Positions 8,642 through 16,702 are shown, counted from the stretch's first letter. The stretch is DNA of 64,000 nt from Candidatus Eisenbergiella intestinipullorum (GCA_019119815.1 DWWH01000062.1:1-64000); one strand, 5' to 3'. The notes: generated by a model not told the origin, from the letters alone. Numbers and translations are program-made.

Positions 8642-9505
8642 ATGAGGATTGTCATTCTGACGGAAAATACGGTGAATCAAAGAGGGCTTCTGGCCGAGCA
8701 CGGGCTGTCGGTCCTGGTCGAGGCGGAGGGCAGAAGAATTCTGTTCGATACGGGCCAGAGCGATGTGTATCTGCACAATGCCCGGAAGCTGAAGGCAGAG
8801 CTGAACGGTCTGGACGGCATCGTGTTAAGCCACGGCCATTACGACCACACCGGCGGCCTGCCGGCCTTTCCGGCGGACGCGCTTCCGCCTGTTTTTGTGA
8901 GGGAGGCGGCCTTTGAAGAAAAGCTGACCGGAAGCCCTGAGCGGGGCAGCCTACGGGAGATCGGCATCCCCTGGCGGGAGAGCGGGACGCGGGAACAGGA
9001 GGAAAAACGGGACAGTTTCGTGCGGAGGCTGCGGGAAAACGGGCTTCTGCACCTGACCGGAGAAAAGGAAGAGATCTTTCCGGGAATCTGGGTTATCGGA
9101 AAAATCCGGGCGGTGGTGCCGCAGGAGCCCCTGCCGGACCATTTTTTCGTGCGCAGACAGGAAAGGCTGGAGCCGGATTACATGGAGGATGAGCAGCTTC
9201 TGGTGGTCCGCACGCCGGAGGGGCTTGCCGTGTTCGCCGGCTGCGCCCACCTGGGGATTCTGAACTGCCTGGAGCGGGTGAGGGAGGCTTTCCCGGGCGA
9301 GCGGTTCCGGTTCCTTCTTGCGGGAATGCATCTGCGCGGCTGCAGCGAAGAACGTCTGGCCGCTTCCATTGACGGACTGCGCCGTTTTGGGCTGACGCGC
9401 ATCATCCCGCTGCACTGCACCGGCATCGAAGCGATTGCCCGGATGCGCGGGGCCTTTGGCGATACCTGTCTGCCCGGAGAAGCGGGACGGGAATATGTGC
9501 TGTGA
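8642..9505 (+). CDS. MBL-fold metallohydrolase (COG1237 type)
   Basis: Metallo-beta-lactamase fold protein of 287 residues. The metal motif GIVLSHGHYDHTGGLPAF is intact. Further ligands are likely CAHLGILN and IPLHCTG near the C-terminus. This spacing and the C-terminal HCTG motif place it in the COG1237 group, which includes an archaeal dihydropterin-phosphate cyclic phosphodiesterase-like enzyme; most bacterial members are uncharacterised. GGGAGG precedes the ATG. It is a single-gene unit with its own promoter and a UTR hairpin. Confidence 0.88.
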   Translation: MRIVILTENTVNQRGLLAEHGLSVLVEAEGRRILFDTGQSDVYLHNARKLKAELNGLDGIVLSHGHYDHTGGLPAFPADALPPVFVREAAFEEKLTGSPERGSLREIGIPWRESGTREQEEKRDSFVRRLRENGLLHLTGEKEEIFPGIWVIGKIRAVVPQEPLPDHFFVRRQERLEPDYMEDEQLLVVRTPEGLAVFAGCAHLGILNCLERVREAFPGERFRFLLAGMHLRGCSEERLAASIDGLRRFGLTRIIPLHCTGIEAIARMRGAFGDTCLPGEAGREYVL

Positions 9506-9592
9506 AACTGCCCGCCGCGGGCGGCTGGAAACGGCGGGCCGGCCACGCTTCCCGAGGCTTCCGGCAGAAGAAAAAATGCTTTCTTCCGATAC

Positions 9593-9668
9593 GTTTTCGT
9601 ACGGTCCGCGCAGAAAATGCGCAGACCCGGCTGCTTGCTGGCAAGCCGGCGAACAGTAACCCGGCTGA
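9593..9668 (+). repeat. Partial MITE end with a nested mini-element
   Basis: 9593-9633 matches the right part of the elements at 13880 and 58615 (TTTTCGTACGGTC then CGCAG...TGCGCAGAC...GGCTG). It is interrupted by a 26-bp piece (9634-9659) whose reverse complement resembles the 34-bp mini-element core. CCCGGCTG occurs on both sides (9626-9633 and 9660-9667), as expected for an 8-bp target duplication. This reads as a mini-element inserted into an older MITE fragment. Confidence 0.55.
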
Positions 9669-9697
9669 ACGGCAGCGAAAAAATTTACAAATGCAGG

Positions 9698-9726
9698 TTG
9701 ACAGACAGCCGGTTTTGCTATATGTT
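9698..9726 (+). promoter_or_regulatory. Promoter of the Trp T-box transcript
   Basis: TTGACA at 9698-9703, a 17-bp spacer and TATGTT at 9721-9726, directly before the T-box leader. Confidence 0.8.
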
Positions 9727-9732
9727 ATTACT

Positions 9733-10029
9733 AACAGAAAACCACAAACCTGTGAGAAAGAGTAGTAAGCATCAGTAAATATCCCAGAGAGCCGCGGATG
9801 GTGGGAATGCGGCATAGGAGCTTTTGCCGAATGGACTTTTGAGGCCGGCCCGAATCAAGTAGGCGTCGGCGGGTGACCGGACCCGTTATCAGCCCGGCGT
9901 GCATAATGGTGCATGCATACGCAGAGTATGACAAGAGTGGACATTACGTCAATTTGAGTGGTACCGCGATAATGGCGAAAGCTTATTACCGTCTCAAATC
10001 CTGAACAACAGGGTTTGGGACGTTTTTTT
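9733..10029 (+). ncRNA. T-box riboswitch, tryptophan-specific
   Basis: Tryptophan-tRNA-sensing leader. The specifier loop reads GAA-TGG-AC-TTTTGAG with the Trp codon TGG at 9832-9834. The conserved T-box core GAGTGGTACCGCG is at 9956-9968. A terminator stem GTCTCAAATCCTG/CAGGGTTTGGGAC with a run of seven T follows (9990-10029). Uncharged tRNA-Trp should pair with TGG and with the T-box bulge, favouring the antiterminator, so the downstream TrpB gene is expressed when tryptophan is short. Confidence 0.93.
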
Positions 10030-10109
10030 GTTGATAAGGTCTCAGTCACAGGAAGAGGCACATGATTAAAATGCCGCCTTGACGACGGCAGAAAGGAAGA
10101 GGAAAAGTT

Positions 10110-11498
10110 ATGGCAGCAAACAAAGAAATTCCCTACAAAATCTATCTGGAGGAGAACGAACTGCCGAAGCAGTGGTACAACGTGCGGGCGGATATGAAGA
10201 ACAAGCCCGCCCCGCTTCTGAATCCGGGCACCTTAAAGCCCATGACCTTTGAAGAGCTGCGCGGCGTATTCTGCGACGAACTGGTGAAGCAGGAGCTGGA
10301 CGATACGAACGCTTTTATTGACATTCCGGAGGAAATTCTGAAATTTTATAAAATGTACCGTCCTTCCCCGCTGGTGCGGGCCTACTGCCTGGAGGAAAAG
10401 CTGCAGACACCGGCGAAGATTTACTATAAATTTGAAGGAAACAACACCAGCGGAAGCCACAAGCTCAATTCCGCCATCGCGCAGGCCTATTACGCGAAGA
10501 AGCAGGGCTTAAAGGGCGTGACCACGGAAACCGGAGCCGGACAGTGGGGAACCGCGCTGTCCATGGCCTGCTCCTATTTCGGACTGGACTGCCAGGTATA
10601 TATGGTAAAGGTTTCCTATGAACAGAAGCCCTTCCGCCGTGAAGTGATGCGCACTTATGGCGCCAAAGTAACCCCTTCTCCGTCGGATACGACTGAGGTT
10701 GGCAGAAAAATCCTCGCAGAGCATCCCGGAACCGGCGGAAGCCTGGGCTGTGCCATTTCCGAGGCGGTGGAAGCGGCAACCAGCCAGGAGGGATACCGTT
10801 ACGTGCTGGGAAGCGTGCTCTCTCAGGTACTCCTGCACCAGACTGTAATCGGACTGGAGACCAAAACCGCCATGGATAAGTACGGCATCGTTCCCGACAT
10901 GATCATCGGCTGCGCGGGCGGCGGCTCCAACCTGGGCGGACTGATTTCCCCGTTCGTGGGCGAGATGCTCAGAGGAGAGAGAAACTACGACATCATCGCG
11001 GTGGAGCCGGCCTCCTGTCCCAGCCTGACCCGCGGAAAATATGTGTACGACTTCTGCGACACCGGCCATGTATGCCCGCTTGCGAAGATGTACACGCTGG
11101 GCAGCGAATTCATCCCTTCGCCCAACCATGCGGGCGGCCTGCGCTACCACGGCATGAGCTCCATCCTTTCCCAGCTGTATCATGACGGTTACATGAGCGC
11201 CCGCAGCGTGGAGCAGACCTCCGTATTCGCGGCGGCAGAGGAGTTCGCCAGGGTGGAAGGCATCCTGCCCGCTCCGGAAAGCAGTCACGCGATCCGCGTC
11301 GCCATCGACGAGGCTCTCAAATGTAAGGAAACCGGCGAGGAAAAGACGATCCTCTTCGGCCTGACCGGAACCGGCTATTTCGATATGGTGGCCTATGAAA
11401 AGTACAACAACGGCCAGATGACCGACTATATTCCCACTGATGCGGACCTGCAGGCCGGGTTCGACAGGATCCCGAAGTTCCCGGGAAATGAGATCTGA
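10110..11498 (+). CDS. trpB: Tryptophan synthase beta-like protein, TrpB2 class
   Basis: PLP-dependent enzyme of 462 residues that joins indole (or salvaged indole) with serine to make tryptophan. The length, the N-terminal extension and motifs IYYKFEGNNTSGSHKLN (PLP lysine in SHK), TTETGAGQWG, VSYEQKPFRREVM and GCAGGGSNLGG are those of TrpB2, not the TrpA-partnered TrpB1. No trpA or other trp gene lies nearby, which fits TrpB2 acting alone in indole salvage. Expression is controlled by the Trp T-box just upstream, tying the gene to tryptophan starvation. A hairpin terminator follows at 11538-11591. Confidence 0.93.
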   Translation: MAANKEIPYKIYLEENELPKQWYNVRADMKNKPAPLLNPGTLKPMTFEELRGVFCDELVKQELDDTNAFIDIPEEILKFYKMYRPSPLVRAYCLEEKLQTPAKIYYKFEGNNTSGSHKLNSAIAQAYYAKKQGLKGVTTETGAGQWGTALSMACSYFGLDCQVYMVKVSYEQKPFRREVMRTYGAKVTPSPSDTTEVGRKILAEHPGTGGSLGCAISEAVEAATSQEGYRYVLGSVLSQVLLHQTVIGLETKTAMDKYGIVPDMIIGCAGGGSNLGGLISPFVGEMLRGERNYDIIAVEPASCPSLTRGKYVYDFCDTGHVCPLAKMYTLGSEFIPSPNHAGGLRYHGMSSILSQLYHDGYMSARSVEQTSVFAAAEEFARVEGILPAPESSHAIRVAIDEALKCKETGEEKTILFGLTGTGYFDMVAYEKYNNGQMTDYIPTDADLQAGFDRIPKFPGNEI

Positions 11499-11537
11499 AT
11501 CCGAAAAGCGGAAATGAGAAAACAGAATATCTGAAAC

Positions 11538-11592
11538 AGAAAGCAGACAGCACGACCGTTTCAGGAGAAGCGGAGGAGGCTGTCTGCTTTTA
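11538..11592 (+). terminator. Terminator after trpB
   Basis: AAGCAGACAGC and GCTGTCTGCTTTT form an 11-bp stem ending in a T run. The ATG at 11592 lies in the terminator itself, which argues against it as the start of the next gene. Confidence 0.75.
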
Positions 11593-11630
11593 TGGAAAAG
11601 GAGGGAAAACGGGAAGGAGATGGAGAACAA

Positions 11631-12734
11631 ATGGAACTGAGAAAATACCGCCCCCGGGACTGCGAAGAAATGGCCCGGCTTTTTTACGACACGGTCCACA
11701 CGGTCAACGCGGCGGATTATACAAAGGAGCAGCTGGACGCCTGGGCGGACGGACAGGTCGATCTGGAAAAGTGGAACGCCTCGTTCCTGGAACACGATAC
11801 CCTGGTGGCGGTGGAAGGGGAGAGCATTGCGGGCTTTGGGGACATGGACGAGACCGGCTATCTGGACCGGCTGTATGTGCATAAGGACTTTCAGAAAAAA
11901 GGAGTTGCCTCCGCCATCTGCAGCCGGCTGGAGCGGGACAGGCGCAAGCGCGCCGCCTTCCGGCAGGAAGCGGACAAAAATGCGCGGCGGCCGGTAGAAG
12001 AGCGGGCAGAACTGACCTTTACCACCCACGCCTCCATCACCGCCCGTCCCTTTTTTGAGAAGAGGGGATATGTGGTAAAAAAGGAACAGCAGGTGGAGCG
12101 TCACGGCGTGCGGATGACCAATTTTGTGATGGAAAAGCGGGAGAGCCTTAAGCTTCGGCGCCTGACGGAGGCGGATAAAAAAGAGCGCGGCGCCTGCGGG
12201 CGCATCCTGATGGAAAGCTTCGCCCACGCCTGGAACACGAAGGAGGAGGCGAAAAAAACGATTCAGGAGATTCTGAAAAATGGAATTCTGATCGTTGCTC
12301 TGCGGAATGAAGAAGTGGCGGGCTTTGTGGGCGCGCATCCGGAATATCCCTGCGGCTGGGAGCTGCATCCCCTGGCAGTGGAAAAAGAGGCGCGCGGGCT
12401 GGGGCTGGGAAGCCTGCTGACCGCCCGGATTGAAAGAGAGGCGGCGCAGGCCGGAGCGCAGGTCATGTACCTGGGAACGGATGATGAGGACGGCCTGACC
12501 AGCCTTTCGGAGGGAGATCTTTTTGAAAACACGATGGATAAAATCAAGGGGATCCAAAACAGAGGCGGCCATCCCTTTTCCTTTTATCAGAAATGCGGCT
12601 ATCAGATCGTGGGTGTCCTGCCGGATGTGAACGGCCCCGGAAAGCCGGATATTTTCATGGCAAAGCGGCTGGTCGTCCCGTCCGGAAACGGCCCGGAGCC
12701 TCAGAAAACGGGAAAAACGGACGGAAATCCGTAA
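11631..12734 (+). CDS. Double GNAT protein: GNAT + AAC(6')-like domain
   Basis: Fusion of two acetyltransferase domains, 367 residues. Domain 1 (about 1-165) begins YRPRDCEEMARLFYDTVHTVNAADY and has the cofactor loop LYVHKDFQKKGVASAI. Domain 2 (about 170-350) has WELHPLAVEKEARGLGLGSLL, LGTDDEDGLTSLSEGDL, HPFSFYQKCGYQIVGV and GKPDIFMAKRL. That is the full set of signatures of the aminoglycoside 6'-N-acetyltransferase group that includes AAC(6')-Ic and -Iy. Whether it acetylates aminoglycosides is unproven, since many such chromosomal homologues have unknown natural substrates. The start at 11631 has GGAG 5 nt upstream; the earlier ATG at 11592 lies in a terminator. The alcohol dehydrogenase follows closely, perhaps in one operon. 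Confidence 0.88.
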   Translation: MELRKYRPRDCEEMARLFYDTVHTVNAADYTKEQLDAWADGQVDLEKWNASFLEHDTLVAVEGESIAGFGDMDETGYLDRLYVHKDFQKKGVASAICSRLERDRRKRAAFRQEADKNARRPVEERAELTFTTHASITARPFFEKRGYVVKKEQQVERHGVRMTNFVMEKRESLKLRRLTEADKKERGACGRILMESFAHAWNTKEEAKKTIQEILKNGILIVALRNEEVAGFVGAHPEYPCGWELHPLAVEKEARGLGLGSLLTARIEREAAQAGAQVMYLGTDDEDGLTSLSEGDLFENTMDKIKGIQNRGGHPFSFYQKCGYQIVGVLPDVNGPGKPDIFMAKRLVVPSGNGPEPQKTGKTDGNP

Positions 12735-12765
12735 AAAAGAGCGGAAGGAGATGCAAAAAACAGAC

Positions 12766-13809
12766 ATGAAAGCAGTGGTATATGAGGGAAACGGAAAACT
12801 GGCGCTGGAAGAAAGGCCGGTTCCGAAGCTTCAGGAAGCGGGAGATGCCATCATCCGGGTGACGCTGACCACCATCTGCTCCAGCGACATTCATATCAAG
12901 CATGGAGCGGTGCCGAAGGCGGTTCCGGGCGTCATTCTGGGCCATGAATTTGTCGGCGTGGTGGAACAGGTTGGAGAGGCGGTGAAACGGTTTTCCCCCG
13001 GAGACCGGGTGGCGGTCAATGTGGAAACCTTCTGTGGAGAATGCTTTTTCTGCAAAAGAGGATATGTGAATAACTGCACCGATCCTCAGGGCGGCTGGGC
13101 GATGGGCTGCCGCATCGACGGCGGACAGGCGGAATATGTGCGCGTGCCCTTCGCGGACAACGGCCTGACCCGGATTCCGGATGGAGTATCGGACGAGGCG
13201 GTGCTCTTTACGGGAGACCTGCTCTCCACCGGCTACTGGGGCGCGTCCCTGGCGGAAATCCGGCCGGGAGACACGGCTGCCGTGATCGGTGCGGGCCCCA
13301 CGGGCCTTTGCTGCATGATGTGCGCCAGGCTGTACCGGCCCGCGCGCATCATCGCCATCGACGTGGACGACAGCCGGCTGGAGCTGGCCGCGAGGCAGAA
13401 CCTGGCGGATGTGACCCTTAATCCTCTGCGGGACAACGTGGAGAAGGAGGTCCGCCGCCTGACGCAGGGGCGCGGGGCGGATGCCGTCCTGGAAGCCGCG
13501 GGCGGAAAGGACACCTTCCAGATGGCCTGGAAGATCGCAAGACCCAACGCGGTGGCCGCCATCATCGCCATGTATGAGGAGCCGCAGATCCTGCCCCTTC
13601 CCGACATGTACGGAAAGAACCTGATTTTCAAAACAGGCGGTGTGGATGCCGCGGACTGTGGAACAATCATGGAGCTGATCGCGCAGGGAAAGCTGGACGC
13701 CCGCTGCCTGATCACTCACCGGACCACCCTGGATCACATCATGGAGGCCTATGATCTGTTTGAAAAGAAACGGGATCATGTGATTAAGGTCGCGGTGCGG
13801 GTGAACTGA
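12766..13809 (+). CDS. Zinc-dependent alcohol dehydrogenase (MDR family)
   Basis: Medium-chain dehydrogenase/reductase of 347 residues. Catalytic zinc ligands are visible in TICSSDIH and GHEFVGVVEQVGE. The structural zinc loop is CGECFFCKRGYVNNC, and the NAD-binding Rossmann motif is AAVIGAGPTGLCCM. The substrate (secondary alcohol or polyol) is not known. The start is uncertain. The ATG at 12751 directly abuts GGAAGGAG and leaves no spacing, whereas the ATG at 12766 gives the family-typical start MKAVVYEG with a 15-nt spacing. The gene lies 31 nt after the double GNAT and may share its transcript. Confidence 0.9.
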   Translation: MKAVVYEGNGKLALEERPVPKLQEAGDAIIRVTLTTICSSDIHIKHGAVPKAVPGVILGHEFVGVVEQVGEAVKRFSPGDRVAVNVETFCGECFFCKRGYVNNCTDPQGGWAMGCRIDGGQAEYVRVPFADNGLTRIPDGVSDEAVLFTGDLLSTGYWGASLAEIRPGDTAAVIGAGPTGLCCMMCARLYRPARIIAIDVDDSRLELAARQNLADVTLNPLRDNVEKEVRRLTQGRGADAVLEAAGGKDTFQMAWKIARPNAVAAIIAMYEEPQILPLPDMYGKNLIFKTGGVDAADCGTIMELIAQGKLDARCLITHRTTLDHIMEAYDLFEKKRDHVIKVAVRVN

Positions 13810-13879
13810 GGAGAGAAGTGGTGCGGCTGAACCCCTTGTTCCTGTTCAATGGCAGGCCGGCGAACCGGAACGAACCCTT

Positions 13880-14019
13880 TCCTGCCCTTGTTACAGCTCA
13901 GCCTTCGGTAGAGCTGTAACGGCATCCGGCCATTCCAGGCGCTTTGCGCCAGGCCGGATGCTTCTGGCCGGTCTGTTTTTGTACGGTTTGCGCAGTGAAT
14001 GCGCAGGCTGAATAGTAAC
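13880..14019 (+). mobile_element. 140-bp MITE-like element, copy A
   Basis: Non-coding element with inverted ends GTTACAGCTCAGCC and GGCTGAATAGTAAC. Internal palindromes are GCATCCGGCC/GGCCGGATGC and TGCGCA repeats. It is flanked by CTGCCCTT (13872-13879) and CTGCCTTT (14020-14027), an 8-bp target duplication with one mismatch. It has the same length and arrangement as the element at 58615-58754. It encodes no transposase and must be mobilised in trans if still active. Confidence 0.85.
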
Positions 14020-14048
14020 CTGCCTTTTCATAAATGAAAGGTATTTGC

Positions 14049-14101
14049 TTGACAGGCAGGTAAGGAAAGGGTACAATAAACATGAGTTAGTTCAAACTAA
14101 C
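14049..14101 (+). promoter_or_regulatory. Promoter and palindromic operator of the HMA/DUF3793 region
   Basis: TTGACA (14049-14054), a 17-bp spacer and TACAAT (14072-14077) form a near-consensus promoter. GTTAGTTCAAACTAAC (14086-14101) is a 16-bp operator with perfect 7-bp arms at the expected transcription start. A close copy lies at 14319-14334. Position and neighbours suggest a metal-responsive repressor (DtxR/MntR or similar); the identity of the regulator is inference. Confidence 0.75.
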
Positions 14102-14153
14102 TACAAAAAGGCATATCGAAATAAAATGGAAGGAAAGAAAATGGGAGGAAACC

Positions 14154-14312
14154 ATGCGGAAATGTACGGTTCAAATCAGCGGGATGATGTGTGGAATGTG
14201 CGAAGCGCATGTAAATGACGCGGTGTGCGGAGTCTTTGCAGTTCAAAAGGGAAACGCTTCCTGCAGCAGAGAACGGACCGTGATCCTGTCTGGAACGGTT
14301 TTATTTTTTTAG
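14154..14312 (+). pseudogene. Truncated HMA (heavy-metal-associated) domain gene
   Basis: A 52-codon reading frame starting after GGGAGG. It begins RKCTVQISGMMCGMCEAHVNDAV, containing the metal-binding GMxCxxC motif of HMA copper/iron-type metallochaperones. The second half of the expected ~70-residue domain is degenerate (VQKGNASCSRERTVIL) and stops after SGTVLFF in a T run. The final strand and helix are missing, so this is probably a decayed copy. It retains its promoter, operator and ribosome site, so a short peptide could still be made. Confidence 0.7.
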
Positions 14313-14318
14313 ATACAT

Positions 14319-14334
14319 GTTAGTTGTGACTAAT
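14319..14334 (+). promoter_or_regulatory. Second copy of the palindromic operator
   Basis: GTTAGTTGTGACTAAT matches the operator at 14086-14101 (GTTAGTTCAAACTAAC) except for the central CAA/GTG and the last base, keeping both half-sites. It lies 50 nt before the DUF3793 start codon, so the same regulator could act on both genes. Confidence 0.65.
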
Positions 14335-14383
14335 ATGCGCCGGGAAACGTCTGTGCTTTACGATTTGTGAAAGGAAGGTACCC

Positions 14384-14935
14384 ATGTCAGAAGAGCTGGT
14401 TATTCGCCATTGTGCCCCGACACTTGCAGGAATCAAGACCGGTAATCTTTTTTCCTGTGCCTGCGCCGACAGGAAGGAACTGATAAGAGATTTATCCGGT
14501 TTAAACAGGAAACTGGTTCCCAGAGGAATCCGCGTTGTGCCGCTGAGAGTCTGGAGGGGCCGGGTTTTGATTTATGTTTACCGCCCCAATGCGCTGAAGA
14601 ATGATCTGGAGGACCGGCATGCCAGAAAATTGCTGCTGCGATATGGCTACCTGCCGGAAAATCTCAATGCCTGTGTGATTCATCTGATCCGGCGTCTCCG
14701 ATCTGCAGAGGAATTTCCCCATGAGATCGGCCTTTTTTTAAGCTATCCGCCGGAGGATGTCCAGGGATTTATCCTGAACAGGGCCTGCAACCACAAATGC
14801 TCAGGTTGCTGGAAGGTGTACGGAGATGAGCAGGCGGCAAAATCTGTTTTTGAAAAATATGATCTGTGCGGCAAAATCTATTTTCAGCAGTGGAAACAGG
14901 GAAAGTCCATCGAGCAGCTTACGGTAGCAGATTGA
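14384..14935 (+). CDS. DUF3793 family protein
   Basis: Cytoplasmic protein of 183 residues in the DUF3793 family. Typical landmarks are CAPTLAGIKTGNLFSC at the N-terminus, RVVPLRVWRGRVLIYVYRP, then FPHEIGLFLSYPPEDVQGF and CSGCWKVYGDEQAA, ending KSIEQLTVAD. The biochemical role is unknown. Members are often encoded near iron transport or flavodoxin genes in Firmicutes. That fits the palindromic, probably metal-responsive operators found here and the HMA remnant upstream. GGAAGG precedes the ATG. Two conserved cysteine pairs could bind metal (inference). Confidence 0.88.
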   Translation: MSEELVIRHCAPTLAGIKTGNLFSCACADRKELIRDLSGLNRKLVPRGIRVVPLRVWRGRVLIYVYRPNALKNDLEDRHARKLLLRYGYLPENLNACVIHLIRRLRSAEEFPHEIGLFLSYPPEDVQGFILNRACNHKCSGCWKVYGDEQAAKSVFEKYDLCGKIYFQQWKQGKSIEQLTVAD

Positions 14936-14974
14936 CGCTTTCCTCAGAAATAAAAAGGAGCCTCTCCGCTTCCT

Positions 14975-15180
14975 CGTGTTTCCGGCGTCCACCAGCCGGT
15001 CCAGCAGGATGAGAAAATGTTCCACATCCTTCGGATGCAGTCCTCTGGTGGGTTCGTCCAGCAGGTACAGGCTTTGCCCGGCGGGAGCCTTCAGAAGCTC
15101 TCTCGCCAGCTTCAGGCGCTGGGATTCCCCTTCCGAAAGGGTGGTAAGGGATGCCCCAGCGTGAGATAATGCAGCCCCTC
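14975..15180 (-). pseudogene. UvrA-like C-terminal fragment, frameshifted
   Basis: Read on the minus strand this gives GLHYLTLGHP, then after a one-base deletion TLSEGESQRLKLARELLKAP, LYLLDEPTRGLHPKDVEHFL and LDRLVDAGNT. This is the ABC signature, Walker B and D-loop of a UvrA-family ATPase (closest in style to the UvrA paralogue UvrA2). Both ends are lost: sequence breaks off after GNT and before GLHY. It is a relic of about 68 codons with no usable start. Confidence 0.85.
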
Positions 15181-15211
15181 CCTCGCGGGAAGGAAGCGGA
15201 AAAAAGGCCCG

Positions 15212-16475
15212 TCAGAAAAGCTGCTTCACTTCACAGTCTTTTTTATAGAAACAGATCCCGTAGGCCAGCACCTCCTTATTGGGAATGGCGAGGCTGCAAT
15301 ACTGGGTATCCCAGTCAAGACGGCGGGAGACCTGCTTCAGATAACCGGTGAAAAGCAGAAAATTCCACAGATTATCCTGGCTTTCGTGAATGTCCTCGTA
15401 AGTGATTTCTTCATGAACCGGTTTTTCGATGGTGGAGCCGGTGATCAGAAGCTCAATTTTCTCCCGGACGTTCAGATCCGCCTGTTCGATGAGTTCCCGG
15501 ACGATCTGATTGCTGCTGGTATTGGACCGGTAAGGGGCGGGCAAAGCCTGCGGGTTGGCGGCCAGCGCGTCCATATGGTTCAAAACGCTCCAGGGATTAT
15601 ACACCTCTTTGTTTCCGAACAGATACCCGTCATACCAGTCACGGATGACAGGAAGGGCTGCGCTTCGTTCATAATCCGCAGCCATCCGTTCCACCTCCGC
15701 AGGGGTAAAACCGAAATATTCTCCATAATTTTCACTGAGGATGGAATTCACCTTCAGGTTAATCAGTCCGATGGACTCCTTTGTAATACGCAGGCAGCCG
15801 GTAATCACCGCAAAGTGCAGAGAAGGATTGGATTTCAGGGCGGATTCAAACAGAGAACGGATAAAAGCGGTCATTTCCGGATAAAATCCGGCAAAATAAG
15901 CATTTTCCAGAGGAACGTCATATTCATCGATCAGAATCACGGCGGGCTGTCCGTAATGCCGGTGGAGCATTCTGGAAAGGAAGAAAAGAGCGGTATAGTA
16001 GTCCTGATCCGTTCCGCGGCGTTCTGCCAGACGCTGGAAACGGAGCCTGTCGGCCTCGATCGGAATTTCGGGCAGAATTTCCATATGCCTCTGATATTCC
16101 TCTTCAAGAGCGGCCTTCAGTGCGCCGTAGGCCAGTTCCCAGTCAGGCTGTTTCGCAGATTTCAGGGAAAGCTGTATCACCGGATAACGGTTCATCTGCG
16201 AGAGGAAGGCATCGCCTGCCTTCATGATCTGAAGGCCGCAAAAAAGCCTGCGCCGGTCCGCGTTTTTCTCCTCTGTTCCTGCATTTTCAAAAAAATACCG
16301 GAGCATGCTCAGATTCAGCGATTTCCCGAAACGGCGCGGCCGGGTGAAAAGGTTTACCTTCCCCCCCTTTTTCCAGAAGTTCTTTGACAAAATCTGTTTT
16401 ATCCACATAATAGTATTCGGAAGAAATTAATTCCTTGAAATCATCAATGCCGATGGGAAGCGGTCTGTAAGCCAT
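15212..16475 (-). pseudogene. AAA-ATPase-like/DUF1703 (PD-(D/E)XK) gene, broken
   Basis: Member of the AAA-ATPase_like plus PD-(D/E)XK (DUF1703) family. The proper start MAYRPLPIGIDDFKELI is at 16475 with AAGGAG before it. At 16361-16367 a run of seven G (coding strand) has one extra base. After LLEKGG the frame shifts, and the Walker A segment VNLFTRPRRFGKSLN is readable only in another frame. The rest carries VILIDEYDVPLENA and VITGCLRITKESI. The C-terminus jumps from IPNKEV directly to YGICFYKKDCEVK, so the nuclease domain of about 130 residues is deleted. Two independent lesions make a functional product unlikely. The family is usually expanded and variable in gut bacteria, with unknown function. 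Confidence 0.85.
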
Positions 16476-16607
16476 CGTGTTCTCCTTTCCATGAATCTGC
16501 ACCGGAAAGCCGGTTTGCGCGCCACGCACTCATTATACCCGATTACAGGAGGGGGTTCCAGAGAGACATCCTGGATGCCCGGAGACCTGCGGCAGGGCAA
16601 CAGGCAG

Positions 16608-16640
16608 GCTGCTGTTCGCTGGCTTGCCAGTGAACATACC
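16608..16640 (+). mobile_element. 33-bp palindromic mini-element
   Basis: Hairpin TGTTCGCTGGC-TT-GCCAGTGAACA inside a 33-bp unit flanked by ACAGGCAG (16600-16607) and ACAGGTAG (16641-16648), an 8-bp duplication with one mismatch. Same core as 53964-53997. It is too short to encode anything. Confidence 0.65.
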
Positions 16641-16702
16641 ACAGGTAGAATTCAGGCAGTCCCGGGAACATATGCGCCTGAATTCTGTCGGGATTTATGA
16701 AA

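Noticed and set aside
11592..11630. Upstream ATG of the double GNAT gene
   Set aside because: It lies in the T run of the trpB terminator without a ribosome site; the ATG at 11631 has one.
10509..12767. 752-codon minus-strand frame opposite trpB and the double GNAT
   Set aside because: It spans two real genes and a terminator, has no ribosome site and no protein-like pattern.
13810..16530. Idea that the decayed region is a defence island with an active UvrA/AAA-nuclease system
   Set aside because: Both candidate genes are broken by frameshift or deletion, and no intact defence gene accompanies them.
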